DNA of 64,000 nucleotides, from contig JBOFHK010000017.1 in assembly GCA_051649605.1 (NCBI GenBank), forward strand, positions 1-64,000. The letters run 5' to 3'. Below the pieces are notes generated by a model. The model was not told where the DNA came from, ran no database searches, and saw only the letters and a program-made list of their open reading frames with translations. Every line of letters begins with the position of its first letter. The first letter of the stretch is position 1. The position numbers and the translations under genes were made by a program. Shown here one piece after another: positions 34,882 to 44,445 of the stretch. This DNA comes from Brevinema_A sp051649605. GTDB taxonomy: Bacteria > Spirochaetota > Brevinematia > Brevinematales > Brevinemataceae.

Positions 34882-35904
34882 ATGAAATATTGTTTATTTT
34901 TACTGTTCCTAATTATAGCTATTCCTAATTATTTGTTTACTCAAAATAATCAAGAATATCGGGCGATTTTTACAGGAGGATTTTTTGGAGAGACAAGCTT
35001 CAAAAACTTACCAGGGGTACTAGAGATTATTTCTGGTAAAGAGCAACTTTCTTCTAAAAAAGATTCTCAGCAACTATATATTGTTTACGATCCTAATATT
35101 ATTTCTTATCAGCAAATTCTCAATATTTATCTAAGGACAGTTGACCCTACTGATTCTAATCAAAAGGCTGTAATTTATACTTCTTCGGAAGAACAGCAGA
35201 ACATTGCTCAGGCTTTTATTCAAAAACTCCAAAATTCTAATTATTTTGGTAATAAAAAAATTACTGTGGATGTTTGCTCTGCTGCTGTATTCTCTCCTTC
35301 ATCTCAGCAAAATAGTATTAATAATACGATTCAAAATAATTTTTATCGATTTTTTTTAGGAAGAGAGAAACATCTTAAAAAAGTATGGGAGAAAATCCCC
35401 CAATCTTTTTTGTTATCTAAGGAGGTTCCGATGACATATACTGGTAATAGAGACATGGAAGAGAAGTTTGCACGATTTGTAAAACCGTCTCAGAAGGAGT
35501 TACAGGAGCAACTAAGCCCTATTCAATATGCGGTTACCCAACGTGATTCAACTGAACCACCATTTAAAAATGAATATTTTGACTCTAAGGAACGAGGACT
35601 TTATGTTGATATTGTTTCTGGAGAACCGCTATTTTCTTCTCGTGATAAATTTGATTCGGGAACAGGTTGGCCAAGTTTTCTGAGCCCTGTTGCCGAACAC
35701 TTTATTGTTGAAAGAAGTGATTTCTCGCTTTTTGTTAAACGAACAGAAGTCCGCTCCCGTTACGCAGATTCTCATTTAGGACATGTCTTTGATGATGGTC
35801 CTAATGGAGCGTTACGCTATTGTATGAATAGTGCCGCCTTAAGATTTATTCCTTATGATCAAATGGTCGAGGAAGGGTACGCTGATTATCTTCCTATGGT
35901 ATAA
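34882..35904 (+). CDS. msrB: MsrA-MsrB fusion with inactive MsrA half
   Basis: A 340-aa exported protein: signal peptide (about 1-20), an MsrA-like domain (about 25-165) and an MsrB domain (about 200-335). The MsrB half keeps its catalytic Cys in LRYCMNSAALRF and the GTGWPSF block, and is of the type without the zinc Cys pairs. It reduces methionine R-sulfoxide. The MsrA half lacks its catalytic Cys: the family GCFWG is replaced by GGFFGE (Phe34). It also lacks the GNDxGTQYRS block. It is therefore probably a non-catalytic remnant or scaffold. I chose the ATG at 34882 with AAGGAGG 7 nt upstream. It follows the sugar-transferase gene by 22 nt. Confidence 0.88.
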   Translation: MKYCLFLLFLIIAIPNYLFTQNNQEYRAIFTGGFFGETSFKNLPGVLEIISGKEQLSSKKDSQQLYIVYDPNIISYQQILNIYLRTVDPTDSNQKAVIYTSSEEQQNIAQAFIQKLQNSNYFGNKKITVDVCSAAVFSPSSQQNSINNTIQNNFYRFFLGREKHLKKVWEKIPQSFLLSKEVPMTYTGNRDMEEKFARFVKPSQKELQEQLSPIQYAVTQRDSTEPPFKNEYFDSKERGLYVDIVSGEPLFSSRDKFDSGTGWPSFLSPVAEHFIVERSDFSLFVKRTEVRSRYADSHLGHVFDDGPNGALRYCMNSAALRFIPYDQMVEEGYADYLPMV

Positions 35905-35959
35905 TCAGTTCTCTCCAGTCTAGTGGATCAATATATAAATAATATATATTTTAATATTC

Positions 35960-35993
35960 AAAACCCCCTATAAAACTCTTATAGGGGGTTTTT
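35960..35993. terminator. Bidirectional terminator between msr and nadE
   Basis: A 14-bp stem AAAACCCCCTATAA with its complement (35960-35973 and 35979-35992), with A- and T-runs serving both convergent genes. Confidence 0.85.
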
Positions 35994-35999
35994 ATGTTA

Positions 36000-37469
36000 T
36001 TATTGATTTTTGAACCATGGAAATACAGTACTGGGAATATGCCAATCTAAGGCGAAGTATCGTTTGGAGAGTTTTATCCCTGGAGCTGTTTGTTTGCGTT
36101 TATAGCTCGATTGATACAATAAGGCAAATATTTTTAAAACATCATCATGACGTCCTAATTGATCACAGATTTGAGAATAGTCTAATCCTTCTTCACAGTG
36201 TAAAAATAAGACTTGATCTAAAAATTCATAATTTGGTAAGGATTGTTCATCTTCTTGATTTAAGCGTAGCTCTGCACTGGGAGCACGGTCGATGGTTTGT
36301 TTTGGTATAATTTCTCGATTAGCACGAAGATTAATATAACGACATAAAGCTCGAACTTCGGTTTTGAGTAAATCAGCAATAGGAGCGAGTCCCCCACAAG
36401 TGTCTCCATATAAGGTACAATAACCCATAGCAGCTTCTGTTTTGTTACTAGTTGCTAATACTAAGGTTTTATCAGTATTAGCAATGCTCATTACGATACT
36501 ACCTCTAATACGTGCTTGAATATTTTCTTGCCACACACCTTTAGGTAAAAAAGATAATTCTTGTGAAAATTGTTCGTGTAGGGTGTTAATCGAAATCTCT
36601 TTAAGGGGAACAGAGAGATTGGAGCAGAGCTTTTGGGCTTCTTCTTGGCTAAGTTCTGAAGAAAACCGCGAAGGAAGATAGATGGCTGAAATATGTTCTG
36701 CTCCAACAGCTTGTGTAGCTAAAGCTAATACCAATGCAGAATCAATACCACCACTGACGGATACGAGAATATTAGAGAAATTATTTTTTATCATATAGTT
36801 TTGAATCCCTATCGTAATTGATTGGAGCAAAATCTCTTCTCCTGCAGGGATTTCTTGAATAGGATACCCATAAGGTTTTTCTAAATCGATAGTGATGAAA
36901 TCTTCTTGAGCATAACTAAGTCTAGTAATTATTTCTCCTTCAGGATTCGTAATAGAGCTTAATCCTGTAAAAATAATTTCATCAGTTGCTCCAGCAAGAT
37001 TGACATCAAAGACCCAAGCTTTTTTTTCTGCTGCTAGGATTTTTAATTCCATTTCATAGGCTTCGGGTTTATTTTTTTCAAAAATTTTTGGACCAACATT
37101 CACAAAAATATCGAAGTCTTTTTGATTAAAAATAGAAGGGAGAGGAAGATGTGTTTGCCCTGAATGTTCTATAGATACACCTTCCTTACTTATTTTACCT
37201 TGGTGTAGAACTTCTTGTCCTTCAATGAATACTGCAAGATCAGTATTAAGAGTTTCTGTGGAGAGATCTATTAATGTTTCGTGAATAGAATGACGAAAAT
37301 CTTCTGAGGCCATTAAATTGCCTTGAGGAAATCCTGAAATAGCCCCATAAGGAAGTAATAAAATATGTGCCTCATCAGCAATAGCTCTGCGTATTATTTG
37401 GCGTATTTTTTCTTTATTGGCTACAAAATTACCTAAAAATGGATTTACTTGGGCGATAGAAATTTTCAT
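36000..37469 (-). CDS. nadE: NAD+ synthetase with degenerate glutaminase domain
   Basis: A 489-aa protein of the glutamine-dependent NAD+ synthetase form: nitrilase-fold N-domain (about 1-215) and ATP-pyrophosphatase synthetase domain (about 235-489). The synthetase half is complete, with the P-loop SVSGGIDS, LATSNKTEAAMGY and the late DRAPSAELR. The nitrilase half has lost its Glu-Lys-Cys triad: the FPE position reads LPY in LLLPYGAISGF, and the domain contains no cysteine at all. It probably uses free ammonia or relies on another amidase. The start at 37469 follows AAAGG; an in-frame extension upstream of it is not family-like. Confidence 0.88.
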   Translation of the reverse strand: MKISIAQVNPFLGNFVANKEKIRQIIRRAIADEAHILLLPYGAISGFPQGNLMASEDFRHSIHETLIDLSTETLNTDLAVFIEGQEVLHQGKISKEGVSIEHSGQTHLPLPSIFNQKDFDIFVNVGPKIFEKNKPEAYEMELKILAAEKKAWVFDVNLAGATDEIIFTGLSSITNPEGEIITRLSYAQEDFITIDLEKPYGYPIQEIPAGEEILLQSITIGIQNYMIKNNFSNILVSVSGGIDSALVLALATQAVGAEHISAIYLPSRFSSELSQEEAQKLCSNLSVPLKEISINTLHEQFSQELSFLPKGVWQENIQARIRGSIVMSIANTDKTLVLATSNKTEAAMGYCTLYGDTCGGLAPIADLLKTEVRALCRYINLRANREIIPKQTIDRAPSAELRLNQEDEQSLPNYEFLDQVLFLHCEEGLDYSQICDQLGRHDDVLKIFALLYQSSYKRKQTAPGIKLSKRYFALDWHIPSTVFPWFKNQ

Positions 37470-37643
37470 AGAAAACCTTTTATTATAAAAATTATAATTT
37501 ATTATACCATAATCTTGTTGAAATAACAAACATCTTGTGATGATCTTCCTCATGATATAGAAAGGAATTTACTTATTGCCCGTGTGGTCAATATTTTATT
37601 AATGAGATTTCGAATATGTATATCAACCAACTAGGAGGCGGAA

Positions 37644-38288
37644 ATGCGAATATACCAGCAGTTATGGAAAGATAATCAAGATATTATTGATAAAATTATA
37701 TCTATGGATTTTATCCAAGAAATGCTGAGTGGGCAATTAAGCGAGGAGAGATTTTATTATTATATTGAACAGGATATTTATTATCTTTATGACTATATCC
37801 GTGCAGCGTCTTTTTTGGCAGCACGCTCAGAAGATACGGCACAGCTGATATTTTTTCATAATCTTGCTGATTCAGGATTTGTTGAGCTAAACAAAATCCA
37901 CTACCAATATATTGATTCTTATCAAGCAAAGAATACCTACACCCCAGCTTATCTTAATTATAGGAGTTTTATCTTATCGCATACAGCTAGTGAATCATTA
38001 GCGGTTGCTTATACAGCAATTCTTGTTTGTCCTTGGCTTTATATTTTTATAGGGGATACTTTTGCTTCCTATAATTTTGCGAATCCCAAGTATCAATATT
38101 GGTTTGAGGCAAATGCAGGATCGGAATTACAAAAATTTCTCGTAGAAGCTCAAGAACTGTTTGAATTTTTGGCACAAAAACAAAAGAATGACTTAGAAGA
38201 AATCAAACAAGTTTTTCGCCAGGCTTTGTTATTTGAATATACTTTTTGGCAAGATGCTTATGAACTAAAAACGGCACTACAACTGTAA
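37644..38288 (+). CDS. tenA: TenA-family protein (thiaminase II/aminopyrimidine aminohydrolase)
   Basis: A 214-aa all-helical TenA protein that salvages the thiamin pyrimidine by hydrolysing aminomethylpyrimidine derivatives. Key residues match Bacillus TenA: Asp44 in YIEQDIYYL, the catalytic Cys in VCPWLY (C129) and a late Glu in FEYTFWQDAY. The start has AGGAGG 7 nt upstream. No other thiamin genes or TPP riboswitch are beside it. Its last 12 nt overlap the end of the convergent pheT. Confidence 0.85.
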   Translation: MRIYQQLWKDNQDIIDKIISMDFIQEMLSGQLSEERFYYYIEQDIYYLYDYIRAASFLAARSEDTAQLIFFHNLADSGFVELNKIHYQYIDSYQAKNTYTPAYLNYRSFILSHTASESLAVAYTAILVCPWLYIFIGDTFASYNFANPKYQYWFEANAGSELQKFLVEAQELFEFLAQKQKNDLEEIKQVFRQALLFEYTFWQDAYELKTALQL

Positions 38289-40595
38289 TAAGTCTTTGAT
38301 AAATAAGTCAATTTCTTGAGCGTTGATAACTTGTTCGGATTCGAAACGGATTCGTAGGGAGATGTTTTTTTTTCCTTGGGCTTTGAGTTGTTCGTTTTGG
38401 AATACAGAAAGAAACTCTATCTCTTTAATAAGAGGATTTTTTTGTTTTAATTCTTCAAGGAGATTTATTCCTAATTTTTTATCATCTACAGATAAGGTAA
38501 TATCTCGGAATAAGGGAGGAAGCTCAGCGATTTTTTGGACTTTAATATTTTGCTCAGCATAAGAGCTAAGGATTGAGAAAGACAATTCGCAAACTATAGG
38601 TGCGGGGTAGTCTTTTTTATCTGATAAGTCTAGTTTTTCCAATAGGAGAGGGTGGATTTCTCCAAAAAATCCTAGATATTGATTATCAATATACAATTCA
38701 AAAGCATTTAAAGGATGTAAAAAAGAGTATTTATCAGTCTGTCTACTTTGAATAGTAGGTATTTTAGCATAGTTTAGAATATTATAAAGATAGTTTAAAG
38801 CGTTTTGGTAAGATTGGTTTTCGTTACTTACCATAAATGTAAGGAGTTTTTCTTCGCAAAACTCTTCTTCTCCTTTGTGAGAAAAAACAGAAGCAATTTC
38901 GGAAAAAGCGATATTTTTTTCAAATGCTTTACTAATATTTAAATGTAACACTTCTAATAAACCATCAAACAAATGAGTACGAAGTTCTGTCCATTCGGTA
39001 TTGAGAGGATTTAGAATAGGAACAGAATTTTCTTGGGTGAGACGATAGAATTGTTTTTGTTCTGGAGATCGAAAAACGTTAGTAACAGCTTCACTCAAAC
39101 CCATCCCTCTCAAAATTGGGCGAATTTTTTCATCAAAGGATTTTTCAGGATTGAGCTGGATGGAGGAAGGACGATAGTTAGTGCAAGGAATATTATCATA
39201 ACCATAAAATCTTGCTACTTCTTCCATTAAGTCTTCTTTAATACGAATATCCCCACGATTTTCACAAGCTGTAATTAGCCACGGTATTTGAGAATCATCA
39301 CAGGAGCATCCAATTTTGGTAATAATCATTTTTATATACTCCTCTGAAATCTCTGTACCAAGGTATTGATTGATTTCTCTAGGGTTTATAGCAATCGCGA
39401 TTGCTTGGAGAGCTTGAGGATATTGATCAGAATAAGGATTAATCTTAAGGTTAGGTAGTTGTTGGTTGAAAACATGACAAAGATAGAGTTGTGCTTTTGG
39501 GACTAATGTTAGAGTAATATTTTTTTCAAAACGGAGAGAAGATTCTGTTTTTATTCCTAAACGTTTTGCCGAACGTCTAATCCAAACTCCATTAAAAGAG
39601 GCAGATTCAATATAAATTTCTGTGGTTTGCTCACTTACCCCTGAATCTAATCCACCCATAATCCCAGCAAGAGCGAGGATTTTTTCTTCATCACAAATAA
39701 GGAGATCTTCTTTACAAAGAGTAACGGTTGTATGATCTAATAAAGTAAACTGTTCCCCATCTTTTGCTTGCCGAATAATAATCGATCCCTTAATTTTGGA
39801 TGCATCAAAAATATGGTTGGGTTGTCCAAGCTCTAAAAGAGCAGAGTTACTCATATCGACAAGATAATTAATAGGACGCATTCCTAAAAGATATAAACGT
39901 TTTTGAATATAAGCAGGTGTAGAAATAGGGGTGATTTGTGATATTTTACTTAAACTATAGCGAACGCACCGATCACTTTGCAGATGTACTGAAAGATCAC
40001 AAGGTATGTCATTATACTCTTGGTAAGAATATTCTTTGAGGGGGAGATCAAAGGTAATTGCCAATGCTCTTGCCAACTCTCGTACAGAAAGCCAGTCAGG
40101 TCTATTTCCAGGAATATCCAAGGTATAAATAGCATCCAAACGACAGAAGGTAGTAAAGAATTCTTCGGCAGTTTTACGGCAAGTTCCCAAAAAGGCAATA
40201 TCATGACTTTTTGATTCGATACCGAGATTTTCTAAAGCAAGAATCAATCCTTCAGTAGTGATTCCTTCAATATTTTTTGCAGAAACAATGTGATTACCAA
40301 AAATTTTTGTGTTGAGTGGAGCAAAAACAATATATTCTCCAAGGCGAAGGGCAGCGGAATTAGAAACTGTAGTAAACTCACCTTGGGTTGTTTTTATTTG
40401 GACTTTTGATAGTTTTTTTAAAGTTTCGATCGCCGTGATTTCTCCCAAGAGACAAGCTGATCCATAAGATAAAATGGAAAGATCCTCTGTTTCTGCTCCA
40501 ATTGAGGTAAAGGCTAGGGCAATTTCTTCCGGGGTTTTGTTATTAAGGTCTTGTACAAGATCGCAAAGCCATTCATAGCTAACGGTTATTTTCAT
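38277..40595 (-). CDS. pheT: Phenylalanyl-tRNA synthetase beta subunit
   Basis: A 772-aa beta subunit of the (alpha-beta)2 enzyme that charges tRNA-Phe. Domains in order: N-terminal helix and EMAP-like OB fold (about 40-150), B3/B4 editing domain (about 205-370), B5 (about 400-470), a catalytic-like domain, and the C-terminal FDX-ACB domain (about 680-772, PPLFRDITLSVDD). Length and order are normal. The gene lies 33 nt after pheS on the same strand and has GGAG before its ATG. It ends 12 nt inside the convergent tenA gene. Confidence 0.96.
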   Translation of the reverse strand: MKITVSYEWLCDLVQDLNNKTPEEIALAFTSIGAETEDLSILSYGSACLLGEITAIETLKKLSKVQIKTTQGEFTTVSNSAALRLGEYIVFAPLNTKIFGNHIVSAKNIEGITTEGLILALENLGIESKSHDIAFLGTCRKTAEEFFTTFCRLDAIYTLDIPGNRPDWLSVRELARALAITFDLPLKEYSYQEYNDIPCDLSVHLQSDRCVRYSLSKISQITPISTPAYIQKRLYLLGMRPINYLVDMSNSALLELGQPNHIFDASKIKGSIIIRQAKDGEQFTLLDHTTVTLCKEDLLICDEEKILALAGIMGGLDSGVSEQTTEIYIESASFNGVWIRRSAKRLGIKTESSLRFEKNITLTLVPKAQLYLCHVFNQQLPNLKINPYSDQYPQALQAIAIAINPREINQYLGTEISEEYIKMIITKIGCSCDDSQIPWLITACENRGDIRIKEDLMEEVARFYGYDNIPCTNYRPSSIQLNPEKSFDEKIRPILRGMGLSEAVTNVFRSPEQKQFYRLTQENSVPILNPLNTEWTELRTHLFDGLLEVLHLNISKAFEKNIAFSEIASVFSHKGEEEFCEEKLLTFMVSNENQSYQNALNYLYNILNYAKIPTIQSRQTDKYSFLHPLNAFELYIDNQYLGFFGEIHPLLLEKLDLSDKKDYPAPIVCELSFSILSSYAEQNIKVQKIAELPPLFRDITLSVDDKKLGINLLEELKQKNPLIKEIEFLSVFQNEQLKAQGKKNISLRIRFESEQVINAQEIDLFIKDLLQL

Positions 40596-40628
40596 AGAAT
40601 ATTCTCCAACATATCACATCTAATAAGA

Positions 40629-41726
40629 TTACAGACTTTGTTTTAAAAATCTTAGATCATTTTCGATGAATAATCTAATATCTTTAATCCCATAACGCAT
40701 CATCGTAATACGTTCAATACCAGTCCCAAATGCAAATCCTTTCCATACTTCGGGATCAAGCCCTACATTACGAAAAACTTGAGGGTGTACCATCCCACAC
40801 CCGAGTAATTCAACCCAGCGCCCTCCCAATAGCTCAGGAGAAGATACAGAAAGCTCGGCAGAAGGTTCGGTAAAAGGAAAGTAATCAGGACGCAGTCGGA
40901 TTTTGGTATCTGATCCAAACATTGCCTTTGCCCAATCCAAGAGTGTGCCTTTGAGATCAGAAAAACGTACATTTTTATCAATAACTAAACCTTCCATCTG
41001 ACGAAATATCGGAAAATGTGTTGCGTCTACGGCGTCTCTGCGGTAACACACCCCAGGGCATACAATTGCCAAAGGGGGCTCCCCCCCTCTTTGGATCATT
41101 TTTTCTAAGCTACGGATTTGTGAGGTGGAAGTGTGGGTACGGAGTAGGTGGTGTTTGCCGACATAAAAAGAATCATGGTCTTCACGGGCAGGGTGATCAG
41201 CTTCGATATTTAAAGCTTCAAAATTGTGATATTCATCTTCTAGTTCGCGTTCTTCGACAAGAGTGTAGCCCATCGCTCGAAATATGGTAAGCATTTCATC
41301 GCGGACTTTATTGAGGAAATGTTCATAACCTAATTTTAATTTTTGATTTCCTAAACTGGGATCTAAATAACCGTAGGATAATTTTTGTTGCAACTCTTGT
41401 GCTTGATGAGATTCTTGTCTTTGTTGTAGAACTTTTTCTACATTAGCTTTCCATATTGATAAAAATTGCCCGAATGCTTTTTTGTCAGCTATTTGTTTTA
41501 TGATGGGTTCTAAGCTTTTAAAGAGACCTTTTTGGGCGGTAAAAAATTTTTCTTCACCCAGATCATAAGTAATTGTTTTGGTATTAGCCCCAATACTCAG
41601 AATACACTCTGTCTCTGTGAAATTCATTATAATATTATAAGAGGGAATCTTGATTTCAAAAGGGCTATTTTGAACAGGTAACTGACTTAGGGTAGTATCA
41701 ACAAATTGTTTGATCCGCTCTTTCAT
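40629..41726 (-). CDS. pheS: Phenylalanyl-tRNA synthetase alpha subunit
   Basis: A 365-aa class II catalytic subunit. It has an N-terminal coiled coil that binds tRNA (about 60-125), then the catalytic core with LLRTHTSTSQIR, motif 2 (CYRRDAVDATHFPIFRQMEGLVID) and motif 3 (GFAFGTGIERITMMRYGI). The conserved Ala of the Phe-binding pocket is in the FAFGTG stretch. It is the first gene of pheST. No T-box or attenuator was recognised in the 280 nt upstream. Confidence 0.96.
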   Translation of the reverse strand: MKERIKQFVDTTLSQLPVQNSPFEIKIPSYNIIMNFTETECILSIGANTKTITYDLGEEKFFTAQKGLFKSLEPIIKQIADKKAFGQFLSIWKANVEKVLQQRQESHQAQELQQKLSYGYLDPSLGNQKLKLGYEHFLNKVRDEMLTIFRAMGYTLVEERELEDEYHNFEALNIEADHPAREDHDSFYVGKHHLLRTHTSTSQIRSLEKMIQRGGEPPLAIVCPGVCYRRDAVDATHFPIFRQMEGLVIDKNVRFSDLKGTLLDWAKAMFGSDTKIRLRPDYFPFTEPSAELSVSSPELLGGRWVELLGCGMVHPQVFRNVGLDPEVWKGFAFGTGIERITMMRYGIKDIRLFIENDLRFLKQSL

Positions 41727-42006
41727 GCTAGACTCCTAGATATATATTCCTAATATTATACAATATTTTGTTTTTTTTCTCAAGATAGTTTTTACTATTA
41801 AGATAGTAATTGACTTTTGAAGGAATCTTTAATAAATTTCTTGAAATAAGATATTTTTTCTATAAGAATAAAGCCCAGATTGAGTTCTCCATCGTGCTTA
41901 TTTCTTCTTGATGGTAATAGGTATAAAATACGGGAGTAGTATATTAGCGTTTTTCTAGGTAGAAAAATAAATAAGTATCATGAATCAATTAAAAAGGAGG
42001 ATTTCT

Positions 42007-42741
42007 ATGAAATCATTTTTAAGAATATTGGCAGTACTTGCGATTCCAGTATGGAATTTTACAGCGGTAGGTACAAATAATATGACAATTAATATTGGAG
42101 GAGTATTTAACTATAGCCAAGGGGTTATTAATGACGATTCAACTATATCAGAACGTTCAAAACGGATGTCAGATTATGTTGGAGGTGGTTTTAACTTGGA
42201 AATTGGTCATCTCTATCTTAGCCAAGGTGATGTAATTCATGCCATGGATACGAGATTAAGTTTTGGGATTAATTTTGATGATCCACATAAAGGTCAAACC
42301 TTACAATCTCCTTTGGATATAGAGTTTAATACACTTAGTTTTTCTATTGGTACAAGCTATGCTATGGGTAAGGTAGTCGGAAAGGGGAGGATTTTGGTAG
42401 ATATTCTAGGCTTGAATTTTGGCTATTTTACAGCAAATCTCATTTTATCAGATAAAGTCGAGAGTGCTACTTTTATTTCACGGATGGGGAATAATCTACT
42501 TGTTTCTCTCAATTTACCTTTAGGTGTGCAATATATTTTTAATAATGGTTTGATGTTAGGATTCAAACACCGCTTAGATTTTGCTTTTTCTACAATTCCT
42601 ACTGGTGAAAGTATTGCGATAGAAGATAATTCTATGACGACCACACCTCTAGGAGGAGGGATCTTTGGTATAGATCAATCTCAAACCTCGTATCTTGCTT
42701 ACAATCTTACTTTTAGCATTGGCTATGTATTTGGTAAATAA
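42007..42741 (+). CDS. Predicted outer-membrane beta-barrel protein
   Basis: A 244-aa protein with a signal peptide (MKSFLRILAVLAIPVWNFTAVG). The mature part consists of alternating amphipathic strands and turns (INIGGVFNYSQG, LSFSIGTSYAMG, YNLTFSIGYVFGK), ending in a C-terminal barrel-type strand with aromatic FG. No family name can be given. I chose the ATG at 42007, preceded by AAAAAGGAGG; an in-frame ATG at 41980 lies upstream of that site. It stands alone between pheS and the convergent lysS. Confidence 0.65.
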   Translation: MKSFLRILAVLAIPVWNFTAVGTNNMTINIGGVFNYSQGVINDDSTISERSKRMSDYVGGGFNLEIGHLYLSQGDVIHAMDTRLSFGINFDDPHKGQTLQSPLDIEFNTLSFSIGTSYAMGKVVGKGRILVDILGLNFGYFTANLILSDKVESATFISRMGNNLLVSLNLPLGVQYIFNNGLMLGFKHRLDFAFSTIPTGESIAIEDNSMTTTPLGGGIFGIDQSQTSYLAYNLTFSIGYVFGK

Positions 42742-42807
42742 TCTTGATATCGAAATTTTTATGATTTTCGATCACAAAAATATACAGTTTATACCAAATA
42801 TGGGTTA

Positions 42808-44280
42808 CTATTCTTGTAGTCTTTCGTGGTGGTTTTTCATAGCGGGAAAGAGAATGACGTCACGAATAGATAAGGTATCCACAAAGAGCATAGTGAGTCG
42901 GTCAATACCGATACCGATACCCCCTGTTGGAGGGAGACCTTGTTCTAGGGCAACGATATAATCTTCGTCGAAGCCCATGGTTTCTTCGTTACCGTTATTT
43001 TTTTGTTTGGCCTGATCTTCAAAAACTTGACGTTGGGTGAGAGGATTATTTAACTCCGAAAATCCGTTACAAATCTCTATACCAAAGGCATAAGCTTCGA
43101 ATCGTTCGGCAATCTCCTCATTTTCTGGATACCTTTTGGAAAGTGGGGAGATTTCTGCAGGGTAATCATAAATTACTGTTGGCTCAATAATATCATCAGC
43201 AACAAGTAAATCAAATAATTCTGCTAAAATTCCCCAACGTCCCATATCATTAGTAATCTTCACGTCATATTGCTGAGCAATTTTTACTGCTTCTTCACGA
43301 GTAGTTATATTATCGGGATCAATCCCTTTTTCTCGAAGAGCGTCCGAATAAGAAAGCTCTTTCCATTGTGCTAGATCAACAGTTTTTCCTTGGTAAGTCA
43401 GTATTGTCGTATTATTTAATTTGAGAGCAATATCTTGGACAAGTTTGACAAATAAATCTACCATTCCACGCCAATCGGAGTATGCATCATAAAGCTCCAG
43501 CATGGTAAATTCAGGATTGTGAGTGGTGTCTATCCCTTCGTTTCGGAAATTACGGTTGATTTCAAAAACCTTGTGCATGCCCCCCACGACAAGACGTTTG
43601 AGGTATAATTCTGGAGCGATACGGAGGTATAATTCTGTGTTTAGAGTATTATGGTGTGTGATAAAGGGTCTTGCTATTGCTCCTCCTGGAGTAGGGTGCA
43701 TCATAGGTGTTTCCACTTCTAAGAATCCTTGCTGGGATAAGGAATCTCTAATGATATGTACTAACCGCGATCGGATAATAAAGCTTTCTTTGACATGATT
43801 ATTAGTAATTAAATCCAAATAACGTTTTCGATAACGAGTTTCTATATCTTCTAAGCCGTGAAATTTTTCAGGAAGAGGGTTTAATGCTTTGGTTAGGATC
43901 TGAAAATCGCTAAGTTCTAAAGTGGCTTCACCTTTTTGAGTCAGAAATATTTTCCCTGTCGCTGAGATAATATCTCCTAAGTCTAGTAATTTGTATATTT
44001 CAAAAAGATTATCTCCGAGAACGTCTGTTTTGAAATAAACTTGAATTTCTCCTTGTTCATCGTGGAGTACAGCAAAGGCAGCTTTACCGAAATCTCTTTT
44101 TAGCATAATCCGTCCAGCGATAGTACCTTGAGCTTCTCCCTTGCTAACAAATGTCGTTAGTAATTCTTGAGAAAAAATATTACGAGGAGTTTTAGCTCTT
44201 GGGGTGTAAGGATCATGTCCCAGCTCTTGTAGAGTTTGCATTTTTTTTAATCTGATGTAATATTCTTCACTGTGGATCAT
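42808..44280 (-). CDS. lysS: Lysyl-tRNA synthetase (class II)
   Basis: A 490-aa class II LysRS. It has an N-terminal OB-fold anticodon domain (about 45-140, GTIAGRIMLKRDFGKAAFAVL), then the catalytic core with motif 2 (FEINRNFRNEGIDTTHNPEFT), and motif 3 (GGIGIGIDRLTMLF). Length is normal. It has its own promoter, back-to-back with that of the lipoprotein gene at 44446. Confidence 0.97.
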   Translation of the reverse strand: MIHSEEYYIRLKKMQTLQELGHDPYTPRAKTPRNIFSQELLTTFVSKGEAQGTIAGRIMLKRDFGKAAFAVLHDEQGEIQVYFKTDVLGDNLFEIYKLLDLGDIISATGKIFLTQKGEATLELSDFQILTKALNPLPEKFHGLEDIETRYRKRYLDLITNNHVKESFIIRSRLVHIIRDSLSQQGFLEVETPMMHPTPGGAIARPFITHHNTLNTELYLRIAPELYLKRLVVGGMHKVFEINRNFRNEGIDTTHNPEFTMLELYDAYSDWRGMVDLFVKLVQDIALKLNNTTILTYQGKTVDLAQWKELSYSDALREKGIDPDNITTREEAVKIAQQYDVKITNDMGRWGILAELFDLLVADDIIEPTVIYDYPAEISPLSKRYPENEEIAERFEAYAFGIEICNGFSELNNPLTQRQVFEDQAKQKNNGNEETMGFDEDYIVALEQGLPPTGGIGIGIDRLTMLFVDTLSIRDVILFPAMKNHHERLQE

Positions 44281-44311
44281 AATAAGAATCCCTTCTAAAA
44301 TTATTTTCTCT

Positions 44312-44340
44312 ATTATAGCATAAATAATACTTTTTGTCTA
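44312..44340 (-). promoter_or_regulatory. Promoter of lysS
   Basis: TAGACA (44335-44340) and TATAAT (44312-44317) with a 17-bp spacer and a TGC extension before the -10, on the minus strand. Confidence 0.7.
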
Positions 44341-44341
44341 C

Positions 44342-44369
44342 TTGATCGTATTGGGAGTACTTTTAAAAT
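44342..44369 (+). promoter_or_regulatory. Candidate promoter of the lipoprotein gene
   Basis: TTGATC (44342-44347) and TAAAAT (44364-44369) with a 16-bp spacer. Its -35 lies directly next to the -35 of the divergent lysS promoter, so the two could compete for polymerase. Confidence 0.5.
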
Positions 44370-44445
44370 AATTATTTTATTAAAGTTTGTTGTATTAGGG
44401 TGTCGAAATTAATAAAAGCAAGAGAACTTACTACAGGAGTGTGTT

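Noticed and set aside
37554..37643. TPP riboswitch before tenA
   Set aside because: The spacer is only about 90 nt and the THI-box elements (CUGAGA, ACCUG) are not seen.
41727..42006. T-box leader before pheS
   Set aside because: No T-box core sequence (AGGGUGGNACCGCG) and no terminator/antiterminator pair were found on the minus strand.
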